From contig NC_071338.1 in assembly GCF_027744825.2 (NCBI RefSeq), positions 24,601,501-24,665,500 on the forward strand: a stretch of DNA of 64,000 nt, given 5' to 3'. A program made the position numbers and the translations under genes. Source of the DNA: Synchiropus splendidus. Taxonomy: Eukaryota; Chordata; Actinopteri; Syngnathiformes; Callionymidae. Of the stretch, positions 25,201-38,121 are shown in pieces. Position 1 is the stretch's first letter. Each line of letters begins with the position of its first letter. Under the pieces are notes generated by a model, which had not been told where the DNA came from, did no database searches, and saw only the letters and a list, made by a program, of their open reading frames with translations.

Positions 25201-25559
25201 TCCATTATATTTACTCTAGTTTCTTGTGTTTAGATTTATCTCTTGAAATTATCAAGATGCTTGTAGAACACAACACATTATTGGCTAAATGCTATTGGCT
25301 GAACTGTTTCTCGAATAAAGGGACCAAGAGAACATCCAATCATATCCTATGAAGTATAACAGTATACCCCTGCTTCATCCCTGCTCAGTCTAGGCGGCAC
25401 ACAGTTTTTTGCATGACGTACCTGGTTGATCCTGTTGGTGCCATATTCCTGTCACAATGATTGTTAAGTCAGAATTTCTGAGGGTAGCGCACCACCATGG
25501 CTTAAATCTGCGCTGCCTCACTTTCACAAAAGTGTTTTCTTTTTGAAGATGACACACAC

Positions 25560-25745
25560 ATGATCAAATACATTTAAACGAAATGGATACATCAAAACAA
25601 ATGGATAACGCAATGCATCATGGAGGTGGAAATGAATATTATGGTTTTCGGCTTGTTTTTCACGGTAAAAATCCCGAAAGGACCTCATAACGTCTATAGC
25701 CTGTTGCTTGCGGAACTCAAAGTTGCACACCTGGCCAGACATATG
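25560..25745. repeat. dispersed repeat, copy 2
   Basis: Second copy of the repeat described at 3290-3530, in the same orientation. It keeps the GCATCATGGAGGTGGA and AAAAATCCCGAAAGGA blocks and is the clearest of the three copies. Confidence 0.55.
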
Positions 25746-28189
25746 AAGTAACCGCGTGAGAATGGCTGGGGGGCGGGCTCTGATGTGTCTGTCACAATTA
25801 AAAAAAAGTTTTCATGAAATCTATTTTGGTTCCTTTAAAAGCTCCAACATTACTTGCATTTTGTTTTTTGTTTTACTGCAGTTTGTGTTCATAGCAGACA
25901 TCATTGGCATTAATGTAAGTAAGTAAGTGAGTTAAGGGGAAGCCTGAAGTCAGATGGCCTTGGAGCTGAGAAGTTTGATTTCCCTCTAAAATTGTTGTTT
26001 GACCAGCACCAATTTCTCAGCTTTCTTGCTCGAAATAAAAACATAAAGAGCGATGACAATGGGATTTTTGAGGTTGTGTCCACATGGTTGCCATCCCCAT
26101 TGGTGGTAATTAATAACAGGAAAATGACCTCTTGGCTTGGTGGTTATTGAAGTTTTAGATGTATTTTGTTGTGATGCCATTTTCCTTAAAACCAGTTGTT
26201 GTGTCTGGCTGTTGAACACAACTGAAACATCTCATGTGTTTGGTACATTATTTTAATTGGTGTTTTGCTGCCTGGTTATTGTCTCAACAGCTGAATATAG
26301 TTCTTGTGGTTGTGGTCCTTGTGCATATATGGAATCACAACTGCAGATCTATAAAATCCAGGGGATCTCATGTTAATCATAACCTACACCAAAAATGATG
26401 ACCTTGAGCTAGCTTGAAGTGATGTCGATGTCTGCAAATCACACACAAACACAGATGGAGCCCTTTTTCCAGCCGAACTACAGCGCTGATCTAGATACAA
26501 TCTTGATGAGGGCATTATGGTAAAGAGACGATGCGGCCCCCAGGGTCTTGTTCAAAACTTTTAGCATGTTTTGGTATGTCAGTTCCTGAGACACAATGAA
26601 CACAATTACGATCTTGCATTGCGTGTTTTGGATTCACGATTTTGGTCCCTGGAAAGTTCAGGTATGCACACACAAGACAGAACAGTGCTGCTTATATTAT
26701 TCTTCAAAAATCTCAACAATGACGAAAGATCGTCGTATCTGGAGAATGACTCAGGCTTTTTATTTGAAACACATTTCGCTGTGTCTGCTGTGGTGTTCTC
26801 ATTACTCAACACGGTTCTGTTTGTCGACACATTTCCACATTTCTATCTCTCAACAAATTATTTCTGTCCGCCTGACATTGTAGTTGCTGAAATGAATCCC
26901 GCTTCGGAATTCCCCGGGATGGCGCAGCGGGGCTTTGTTGTGCGGAACATTCTGGCAGGGCTGGAATTGTATCCCACCCCTCTGCTCCTCTTCAGCCCTC
27001 CTGCTGCCTGCTCCAGCTATTCTTGGTTTTCCCATAAGGATAAATTCTTGCTGCAAGTGTTTGGCTACAGACCTGCATGGGGAGCCACCCCACAGTGAGG
27101 CCACCCTGCTGGCCGAGTCGCGGAAATGACCTCACTGTTGCAGACTAGTCATGCGAAGCACAGGTCTAATTTGGGTCAGTAAGGACAGACTGTTACGCCA
27201 TTGATGGGAGAGAGTGACAGAAAGTGCATCAGTGGAGTAGCAAGTCACAATCTTCGCCAAAGACCTGACGCTTTGGGGCGTGTGGCATGTCCGCATCTTT
27301 TATACAGTTAAAAATAAAACTACACTAAATCAATTAATTTTCATAGCCTGATTCGATACTACCACCAACGAACTGTGGGAGAAAATAAGGTGTAGCGCTC
27401 TGCATTCTGCTGGAGACTCAGAGTAGAGCTACTTCATACCTACATTAAGGCATTGTCACCTGTGTTGTCTTCGTCTTCCTCTTGTTCATCCTCTCTACTC
27501 AATAAATGTGAGAGAGAGCGAGAAGTCAGTGACTAGTTTTTGCCAGAATGTTAACATGTTCATATATGTCAGTGTTCTGGTGTTATTTATACATTCTAAT
27601 TAATTCTAACATTGGTTTTCTGCTCAATTGTCGTCTCCTGCAGTTTGAAATCCGTGTAAACTGATTAGGTCTCCAGACTTTGATGTATCACAGCAAAGAC
27701 TTAATGAATTTATATTGGATCTCATGTGGAGATTAAACCGTAATCGAATTATTATTATTAGCTGCAGCCCTAATACCTCAGTCTTTCACGTTGCTGCATG
27801 AAGCCGAAGCTAATTGAGATCTTCAAAGCCCCGTGTCTGACATTATCAACAGCTGCCTGAGTCTTTTTGATTCGCGGCAAGCTAAATTGCTAAGCAGGTC
27901 ATTGTTTCAAACAAAAGGGAAATGACGAGACCAGACGCTTTAGATTTGATGGGCGCTTTCAGGACTCTCCCTGCTGGCGTTTTCGATTTCCCGAAGTTGG
28001 AGACTGTTGTTTTTGAGTCTGTCATGTGCACACATTTTAGCTGTTTTCCAACATCAACTCACTGGAGCACTTTGGATACAGGGTTGGTGTTGTAGATTCT
28101 GAGCTAGAGGTCAATAAAATGAATTTGGTCTGTGGTGGCAGCACAATTCTATCATTGTTTGGGCTTTAATCTAATCCTACCCTAACCCA

Positions 28190-28355
28190 CCTAGTTGAGA
28201 TCAGGTCATGGGGGCAGCAGGTGAAGTGAAGAGGTCCAGACCTTTTTTGTTCCAGGAAGCTCCTGCTGTACAGCTCTTGTATTGAGGTGTTCCTTGGTCA
28301 ACTGAGTCGTATTATCCCTGTAAGTTATTGAGGGTCTACCCCGGTGCCTTGACCT
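28190..28355 (-). mobile_element. Rex3-like (RTE) LINE 3' end fragment
   Basis: Read on the minus strand this matches the Rex3 3' end: the plus strand shows AGGTCATGGGGGCAGCAG, then GTCCAGAC...CCAGGAAGCTCCTG, then GAGGTGTTCC, ending GGGTCTACCCCGGTGCC. This is the inverse order of the copy near 4.1 kb. Only the last part of ORF2 and the tail are present, with many substitutions. Confidence 0.5.
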
Positions 28356-30287
28356 AGTTTAGTGGTGTGTTCCAGTTCCCTCACTAGCTGGCAGCAGGGA
28401 AGTGATGTAACTGCCTTTCAGAAGTCGAAAGTTGACCAGGCTGGTGATAGCCATTGTTAGCATAGTCCACATTGTGGTCACAGATACCGCATGAATATTT
28501 CAAAGTGCAGTCAAATATACACAAATATACATGTATCTTGAATTGTGATCTTGGGGTAGAGGTTTCTGAGGACAAAATCATTTTGCCATCTTCATGTTTT
28601 CCTTCTTTGAGTGAGTGCACCTTCTGGTTAATTTTGGTACAGAGGAGAAGAAAGAATGGTTGCTTCAGTAACAGAGCAGGAACTGACGTCTACATTGTCC
28701 AACGGCACAATGTCGTTAATGCAGACTTGTTAGCGATTGTGGTACCATTTGGTTGTTGAATGTTATGTTATGCTCATATCAAGCCATGTCTATGGTCAAC
28801 ACAAGTCCCGGCTTTGCCGTTTGCTCTGATACGCTTGGCTCCACAAAAGGTTTCACATTCTCTCGATGATGCCTTTTAATTCCTTTCCAAACTGTGAGTT
28901 CCAGTCTTCACCTCTCGGAAGCGGCTGCCACCACAAAGCTTTGTGCTGCTCTGTAACTTTACAGTCTGGCCAACCTGACACTACAAAATTCTGCAGATGG
29001 GTAGCCACCCGAAATAGAACTTTAAGTGGCTGCTAATGTATGACTGTTACACAATCGTACTGCCGGTGCTCTTGGCCAGCACCTTTCCGTCTGGCGTGGA
29101 CACTCTGCTCAGCCCTGCAATGTCGAGCATAGAGTTTGAATACAGCTATATAAGGAATGCCATTCTTTGTTTATTAGAGGAGCGTCCACGGCACGCTGCC
29201 TGACTTGGGTGTTGAGAAGGAGAACGGGATGAAGAAGTGTGTGTGTTTACGCTTCTTAACGAAATAGTAGTAGTAATTCAAAGCACAGCAGCTGGTTCCT
29301 ATTAGAGAAGTCAATAAAGTTCTGAAAAATAGATTTTATTTCAGTGTCGTGCTATGGAGAAATGGCCACCAGGATTAAGTGGCTGCATTGGCGCTTCTCC
29401 TGATGATCTCTACTCCGGTGGTCGCTGTCATTGGAGTGAGGGGATGGAGTGACGGGGGAGTCTGACGAGGGGCACCACCTGCTGCCGACCTCCAGTCTGG
29501 AGACGAAATAGAAGTGTGACCTGTCGTGTGTTTTTACTATCTGCTGACTCTCTTCGTCTCTGGCCTCTCCTGGGAAGCCTGGGTCAAAGTTTGACATTAT
29601 AAAATACTGATCTGTCAACTATCTGTCCTTAAAATGATGGTATATTGCTGGTTAATGTGGTTAAACTGTGGCTGGACTTTGCGTCGACAGTGGTGAACTA
29701 CTTCACATGGAAACAACACAAGCGCAGCATTGTCCGATTCAGAAGGAGTTATGGTCGTCTGCTTTCTGGTTGAATGTCCGCCTTGTCCTCGGTCGGCTGA
29801 CTTGTCTTGCAGGAGCGGAGTGCACCCTCAGGGAAATTACTTGAAGGGGCATCAACGCCCACTCGTCCACCTCTTTGACACCACTGAATGATGCCTCTCC
29901 GTTCGTCTCTCATCTCGTTCAAGTCCGACGTCCTCCATTAGCTGAAAGCCGATCTCTGTTTGTCGGGCTGCTAGTCAAACACCAGGTGGAGAATTTATTT
30001 GGCTCCTCGTCAGGGAATGTTTGTGCAGAGATTTGGTGATGATGCTGGGGCGGGCAACTTCAATGGCAGCTGGAAGTGGCAGATGGAGACTTGCTCGTTC
30101 TTTCTTTTGTAGCTTCATAATGTTTGCTGAGATTGTTGTATGCTCTGTACAGATGATTTCAATGTTGCGGATATCGGTGTCAGGGTCGAGGTTCGTTCAC
30201 AACAACTGTGAAATGGAGTGCTCTTCGCCTCGGAACTAAGTGGTGGATCATGGAGCCCGATATCTACTGTGGAAGTCCATTAATAGC

Positions 30288-30313
30288 ATATATATATATA
30301 TATATATATATAT
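30288..30313. repeat. (AT)n microsatellite, 26 bp
   Basis: Uninterrupted AT dinucleotides, 13 units. Confidence 0.95.
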
Positions 30314-32597
30314 GCAGAGACTTTCAATGGAAATCAGGGCTCAGAAAACTGAACTGTAATCTGCAGAACACAAAATAATGAAATACCTGCATGTCAGATT
30401 AATCCAAAATATAGAACCCTTGTTTGTGGACAGTTTCTCCTTGTTGGTCACGTATAGTTAAGAGAAGTCGTGACGAGAGGTTTGAAGACACATTTTGGGA
30501 GACCAGATTAGTCTGACACATGGAGAGGGAAGTGTTGGGCGAGGAATGTTTTATATTGAGATCCCAGAAGAAATGCGAAGAGACAAGACAATAGACTTTC
30601 ATGAATATGGTGGAGGAGGACATGAAAAAGATTGTTGTAGCAAGAGGTCAATGTCGGTGGAGCACTTGCTGTGGCAGCCATTGAAGGGACTGGCGTCACT
30701 ATTGTTACTCACATTGGTACACCCGCAGAAGTAGAGTTTTTTTATACCGTTCTTCTCTAATTTAGACACTTGTGGGAAAGGCAGTTTAGATACTGAAGGC
30801 GTTTGTTATAGATGCCACTGTGGTTATATGTGTTGGAAAGATCCCAATGAGACATTTTCACTGACGTAATCTGGTGAAGTGTTGGATTCATCCTGCTCGT
30901 CTCATCTTCCCTCCGGTCCCTTCAGTCTCGTATTCTATCTGAAAGATAAGCCTGTGTGCAATCGTCCCCACTCTGCTGAGTGAGCAGAAAACGGTAGCTG
31001 CCCCCCACCCCCTCCGTCCTCCAAACATCTCCCTCCTACGGCCCCTTTTTTTTCCTCGAGCCTCATCTCAATCCTAAACTCTGCTTCCAAAACTGTTCAT
31101 CGTGCTCTCTCATTTGGCCACCCGAAAGTAGTCCTCTCTTAGTTCCGCTCCTTCTCTTATCTCTGTTTCACCACCTCCCACATTCTCTCTTCTCAGTCCT
31201 TTTATCTCGCCTGCATGTCAACACTTTGGCTGCATCTAGTTGGCACGTGAGGAATCACATTGGCTACTTTGTGGGCAGTATATCTATGCAGAAGATCCAT
31301 ATTTTCATTTGGAGCCCGCCAATCTATTTTTTTACATCATTAATGACGAACTGGACTGTGTGGGTGAGGGGGTTCCATTGAAGTATGACCAGCTCATGTC
31401 CTTGCCTCAAGACAAGCACTGATCTGTGGTAAAGTTATTACAAATATTCATTTGATCCAAATTTTAATTGAACATCATTTTAAGGGCTTTCAGCTGGAGC
31501 ATTAGAGAGCCAGGGCCTCGGGTGAGATGGACATCCGGTGCTTTTGCAATTTATTCCAAGAAATTAAAGTGCTGAGCGTCGGCTATTAGCAGTAGCCTGT
31601 CTCTCTCCTTTTTTAGTCTTTTTCCCAAACATACCCCAGCTGGACTCTTGTGTATCATCCAAGATTAAGTTTGTGTTCCAGTTCTCCTCGTTCGTATCCG
31701 CCATGACGTTCGTATCCACCACACTTGTCCCAAACAGTGTAAGAGGGAAGTTCTATGATCACCTATGATCACCCCAATGGTCTTTATATTTTACTTCATA
31801 AGAAGTATTTGTTGTTGGTTGGCACCAACGTGAATGAGGGCCCTCTGTGCATTTGTAAAAGTTGCTGCTTTTTGTACCCTGACTAGCTCTGTAATGAGTT
31901 CAAGTGGTGGCTATCACAACTTTCACCCCTGATTTAAAGTGAAAACGTGTTTTTTTACTTCTTTTTTTTACTGTCCATGATTCCTGCATTTCATTATATT
32001 ATATATTTAATGTTCCACCACAGACCTTCATTTTCATTTACCTTCATTTATCAGATAAGTGCACCCAAAGTAACTGTAACCTCGATAACCTTATAACACT
32101 TCTCTGTGGTGTGTTCAGAGTTTCTCTATGTCATGAAAACTTTGTGTTTGTTTGCGTACTCCACTGAATGTGAAGAGCACTTTATCATCCTGTTAAATTA
32201 GCTGCCACAGTTCTCTGAATCATGAGGCTTTCAGGGACACGGCTTAGGAAACAAAGAGATGCTTTTTCAATCTTCCACATCTGTGGCCGTCACGTGAGTC
32301 ACCTGACAATGCTTCACAGTGTTTGATTTTGTGAAGGTGAATAGGGTGCGGCTCCCAACAATAGTGGCGATCGGCAGGATTTCACGACTGAGCATTTCTG
32401 GAAAAACTGGGCTTGGCCTAACAGGATTGTTCCCTTCACAATGGTGGCGGTTACTTCTCCGGTGATGTTCCCTTGTCTCTCCTCGAGTGCCTCTGAGCAA
32501 CTACCTGCTATTTAATGGGTTCCTCAGCTCAGCGGTCAGCTTACCTGCCAGCGAACACTGTTAGGCTTTTTAATGCTTTCAGGATATTGTCACTTGT

Positions 32598-32614
32598 AAA
32601 AAAAAAAAAAAAAA
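32598..32614. repeat. poly(A) tract
   Basis: Seventeen consecutive A residues. No retroelement body is recognised upstream. Confidence 0.9.
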
Positions 32615-33269
32615 GGCTGTTAGTGCGAGGGGAGAGAAGCTCTGATTCTAATTAGGATCTTTGTGGAACAGCAGAGCTGGGGAGTAATTGGGAAGCTAAA
32701 ATGACTGAGCGACTGCCTGCTGCCGTCTTCCCATGGAGGATTAGAGGACTCTGGTGTCTCCGCGGTCGAGATGCTCAAGAAGATTAGGTCAGTGGCTCCG
32801 GAAGAGAAGGTGGTTCGTCATAATCTGCCCGACTGCCAGAGTGAGACGCTGCCTTTTAAGTTCGGACTGCGATGATTAATTGTTCCTTGTAAATAATTCT
32901 CTCTCGTATCGTCTCTTGGGCAACCACTGCACTTTTTCTAGACCATTGGTTCAGAGTGTGAACATCAGCAGTCTGTGAGGGCCACAGTGCGACAGATTGT
33001 ACCTGAGGAGCACTTTTGGTGAAGCGCCAACATCAATGCTTTAAATGAGCAGGGTGCAGCCCGACCTTCTGATGATGATAGCGTGAACGCTCTCCAGACC
33101 AGGAGGTCGGAATTATAGTGAACTAGTGTAAGCTTTGTTGAACTGTCTCAGCCAGTTAAAGGAAGACAACGTAAACAGGATTAGCGGAGTAACCAGACAG
33201 GTGGACGGCTGCGACTATTGGCATTCACAAACCAAGTGAGTGTTGTTAAAGGTTGAGCTACGTGTTGTG

Positions 33270-33425
33270 TATCCGAATCCAATCTCTTCTGGTCGACTGA
33301 TCTATAGTCAAGAACTCCTGACAGAAGAGGCTCTGTCAGATCTAGATTTAAATCTAGACTCAGGAAAAACTAGCAGAGAGCCATCTGAGAGTGAGGGGCC
33401 TCGCCGGCTAGTTGTGGGCCAATGG
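33270..33425 (+). repeat. dispersed repeat family 2, copy C
   Basis: Contains GTTGTGTATCCGAATCCAAT...CTCTTCTGG, AGATTTAAATCTAGAC and CTAGCAGAGAGCCATCTGAG, in the order found in copy A at 22.1-22.2 kb. Truncated at both ends. Confidence 0.45.
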
Positions 33426-36400
33426 CTACATATATCGAGGTGCTAGTCGTTGTCGGGGGTTTCCACAGAGCTTTCGGACACAGACGAAACAGAGCCATAC
33501 CACCAGAAACCATGGGGGACAGTGTTGCTGTTAGAAGACAGCAATACATATACAACATATAAGTATGTGATCAGTGATGGTAAAATTGTGAAGACAATAA
33601 GATTAATAAAATAAGAAGGTAAGATTCTCTTTGTAGTAGTTTTATGCACATTGGTGATGGATGTTCATTTTATATATGTTTAAGCAGTGACATAATGACT
33701 CAAATAGTTATAAAGCTGCATTTCATAAAATTCATAAAAGATTGAGGTTCATGTGTTTTTTAAAACGACGGTAACTCACCCTAGATTCTGTCAACCTGAG
33801 TTGGATCTAATACACCTGTCTGCATTTGCATTTGTTGACTACTTTTCCGTACTGCCCACTGCCGGTTGGACCCAACTCTGAGGACCTGCAGTGTGGTGGC
33901 CAGAGGTGACCTCAGCTCTATCAGACAGGCGGTCGTAACTCAACGGCTGGCCGTGGCATATTGCTTGTGCTTATCGCAGATGTTTGTGGGGTGTTTTAAG
34001 AGCGCTGATAATCAGATGTCTATTTTTAAATTCAATAAAATGTCCTCACATGCTTGATAACATGCCGTAATAATAAATGTGTGGTTGGTGAGTTCCAGGA
34101 ATCACTTGGGGTCCGTGATCAGCGAGCAGGTCCTGAAGTTAGAGCAGATTATCAAACCGGGTCCAGAATGAAGTGTGAAATCATTTAAGCTGCAACTGTT
34201 TGACAGCTGCTGTTGGCGATGTCCACCTGACCCCACCACAGCGGCACAGCCCAGCCCAATTCGCATTTGTCAAATTGTTCAAAGGAAGATCTCAGAGCAC
34301 GGACGATTAAAGGCAGGAGTAAAGGGCAATTTCCCTCTTTAATAAATTCAAAATAAGTTGATTTTAATCCTCTAATCCTCTGGGCAGACGCTAAGCCTGT
34401 GGGTTCTGACCCGACTGTTTGTGTTGGTGTGGAGCTGCGGAGGAAGCAGATTTTCTGTTACAGTCCGTCAGTCACTGATGTTCAACGAGCTCAATATAAT
34501 ATAAGCTTGAAAAGTACTGAGCGAGTGCAGCCAAGCAGAGAGACTGCTGGAAAGTACCGTGTCCCTTACTGTGACTGCTTTTACCCAATTCTGATGATGG
34601 TGTTCTTGGACAGACAGTTAGTATATTGTACTTTCGCCAAACATAAATTAATCTGGATTGGAACAAAGATATGGTAACCGTACACATTGTCTTCAAGTAA
34701 TATATGAAACACCAAATCTATAGAAAGAAAAGGGTCACTGAGGGTGATATTGGTGATATTAAAAGACTGTGCCCACAAACTTGTTACATTTCTCTTCTGA
34801 TCGAAACTTGACCTTCTGCAGGTGGTAGAACTTTATTATTCAACCATACAGCCACCAGGAGGAAGCAGCGTTCTGCTGGCTGTTGAGAAAAAAAATCTGG
34901 ATAACAAAATAAAATACTGAAGCCCCAAAGTATTAAAAAAAAGAATAAATAAGCTGAAGGCTTTAATTAGAAGGGAACAAAATATATTTGGCATAAGCAT
35001 TGTGAGAACATGGATAAGTAAAATTATGAAAACATCCAACAAAGAATGAAGAGGAAAGAGTGTCTGAAGGCGCACCATTATACACATTTAAAAAATCTTT
35101 TTAAAAGGAAAATGTAAAAAGGTTTTTTTTAAAGTCTAGAAACTGAAAACCATCAGAAAGAAATTAAATAAAATATTCACTGCAAGAAGAATACTAAGAA
35201 TGCTAAGAATACTAATAGACAAAGTAAAAAGATTCAGATTTTTTTTTTAAGGTTGCTGTAAAGTCAAGTCATCCAGGTGAAAAGTAGATCCCTTGAGTGA
35301 GTTTTCGAGCCTCTCCATGACTTCCAGCCTCGTGTTGATAATGGGAGAGTTGGGGGCAGGAGGGTCTCTGGCATTTTGTGGGACGGCCCTTTAGGGTCGT
35401 AGGCCGGTTAATGGTGCACGACTAGTAAAGATTTAAGTGGTGATTTGCCCCCTCCCCTCTATTTGTCTTTGTCTGTTGTAGACACAAGCTTCTTCTTCCG
35501 TGCAGTTCCTACATTGGTAATCTGCTTAAACTTCAGGTCGTCTTTTCTCTTGAGCTCTCTTAAGTCTCCTTATTTTGTGCGTCAGTGATTGTAAAATATA
35601 TTTTGTGGTATTCAGCTCAGTCCTGTTCAGCGAGTCTTGACTATTTCTGTGCATCATTACTGCGGAACATTGGCTTCAAAGAGCAATTGCAGAAAACATG
35701 AGGATTTGTTGTGAGGCTATAAAAGCATCGCCGCTAATCCCCGACATTTGCGATTTGGTGTTGCAGACTGTTGGCTTCTCTGCGACAGATTTCAGCCACC
35801 AACCACTTTATGAGGTCCCGCTGCCGCTGACGACTGAACCCCGTCATGCCAGATTGTTGTCCATATTGACACGACGGCATGGCTTTATAAATTTCTTGTT
35901 ACGCAATATCCCTAAGGTCCTTCTCCTCTCACAGACCACAAATGATGATGCTGTCTCTCTTTCCTGTCCTGAACAGTTGGTCTTGTTTGTCTTTGACTGG
36001 TTATGGAGGAGAAGGAGAGGTGCCTTATATTTAATAGGATGCATCAATAGAACAGATATGAATCCTTTGAGGCCATCTGTGTCCCCCTGAATGAAACTAT
36101 GGGGCCCTTGCTAGTGACAAAGAGTGCAACTTAGCACTAGGAAATATATTTTTTGTCCAGCTTTTTCGTATTTTTCACACGTGAACTTATTCTGTTCAAA
36201 CTTATTCTGTTGAACTTATTCACATTTATTAATGTCCAGTAGCTATAAAAAGTGTATTGACACAGTAAATGTTTTCAATCTCTTTCAAGCGATTTAACCT
36301 CACTGATCACATACGTCCATGTGTTCTTCATGTTGGTATTGCAGTTCACCAATATCCAGGGGCAGCACCACATAGTCAAAAGTTTATGACAACAACACAC

Positions 36401-38055
36401 TCCAAAACAAACTGAATTGATCATGTATCTCTTACGCTAAAGAGTTAAACGGACGCAGCATTGTCGGGGGCGGTGGTTGGTGAGGCTGGTAATATACATT
36501 GCAACTGGAAGACAGAGAATTTCCCCCATTGTTATGTCTTCTTCGTGTCTCATTAGAGCCACGTGTCAGGTAGTAACAGAAACACTGCCCCCACTTTTTC
36601 CTGTGGTACTGCTCTGGCCTATCTCCATAAGCTTTTTGGAAATGTGGCGAAATACGGACTAAAGGAATGTATGAGCACGGACAGAAGTCCGTCCGTATAT
36701 GTACATAACTTTGAGCATAAAAGGGCCTTTAAGTGTAAATATGTCAGTGTGTGTACTTTGAGGGGGTCCTCTCTGACCCCAGGTATAAAAAATAAAAATG
36801 AACGTTTAGAGGTATAATCATGAAATGAACGAAGGTAAAATGTTTTTAACGAAAATCTAAAATTTCTATCAACCTTCAATAGCTTGTGTCAGCAAGTCAA
36901 AGATCAGTTATTTGGAATTCCTATGCTTTTAAGTGTTGACTCACCCAATACATTTCTTGAAATGCTTCTCAAACCAATGGAGATTTTTGGTTTTGGAACC
37001 ATTGTCAATGCTCTTCTCGTCCTCCTCCTGTTCGGTTTCGATTCCATTCAAGGAACTGGGAGTCAAGCTGAACTGGGAGCAGGACGGTGTGTAATTGAAT
37101 TAGAGCGCCCCTCTTACCCACCACCCGACCCTCTCCCTCTTCACTGTGCAAGGGCAGGACTAATCATTGAGAATCTGTGCAGTCCCAGGAGAGGGTTGAA
37201 TGTTTGCCTTGTATAGAAGAAAGACGAGACGCTCTCTGTGTGTGTCCCGTCTGTGTGTGCGTCTATTTCTGTGTGTTCATGTGGTTGTGTGGTGTTTGAT
37301 TTCCAAAGATTGTCTATACCTAGAAGAGATTAAATGGACAGAGAGCTGTCGACCCCCGGACCCCTGAAGTAGCAACGTAACGTGTGCGACTTGGAGTGTA
37401 TGTAACGTGACGTAAGGCAGCAGCTGCTCTCCAGATGTCGTCTCTTCTCTCCAAGAATTCAATAATGATACCAGAATAGTAAAAGATGAAACTTAAAGAA
37501 CACTTCATTTGCAGAGTGCCTTGTTTTGATTAGAACGCCGGGAGAATTTGTGCTGAAATTGTCAAGCTTTGCGTCCGATCACCACACATGACAGATGTTG
37601 CAGATGTGTAAAACTTCTGTGGGTAATTTGGCTGCGTCGTCCTTAAATGGTATTTATTACTGTTTAAATCTTAATGTGCTCATTTGATTGCTGCAATTAA
37701 TTATCAAAATCTGTTTTAAGCTGATGGAAAACATTGTTCTGAAAAACGCGCTTTTAATGTATCGTCAACTTCCTTCTCATTTCAGGGTCTACATACTTTT
37801 CCCGTCTTGGATTCACAGAAATCTTGAGGTTTGTTCTTAGAGATGATGAGAAACAGACTTGTTAAAATCTATCTGGGGTATATGTCACAAAAAGTTGTCT
37901 TTAGTGAGTGAAAATTTGATTTGTCCAACTCACTCTTCGTTGGTATGGAACATGAGTACAGTCTTCATTCCTACCAGGACAGTACACACCTCACAAAAGT
38001 GCCGCAGATCCTGTCTCAGCCTCCCTGTAGTCCACATTCATAGGTATAAACATAA

Positions 38056-38058
<3 letters not shown>

Positions 38059-38117
<59 letters not shown>
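38059..38117. repeat. (AT)n microsatellite, about 59 bp
   Basis: Perfect AT dinucleotide run, about 29 units. It is self-complementary, so it can extrude a cruciform and may be mis-sized in an assembly. Confidence 0.95.

Positions 38118-38121
<4 letters not shown>

Noticed and set aside
26571..27098. 175-codon open frame on the plus strand
   Set aside because: No recognisable domain, irregular composition, overlapping open frames on the other strand, no splice or promoter context. Probably chance.
36884..37216. 110-codon open frame with a hydrophobic segment
   Set aside because: A single hydrophobic run is expected by chance in T-rich DNA; nothing else supports a gene.
37790..37830. possible exon after TTCTCATTTCAG at about 37786
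   Set aside because: The acceptor is good but the following donor (GAG|GTTTGT) is weak and there is no other support.
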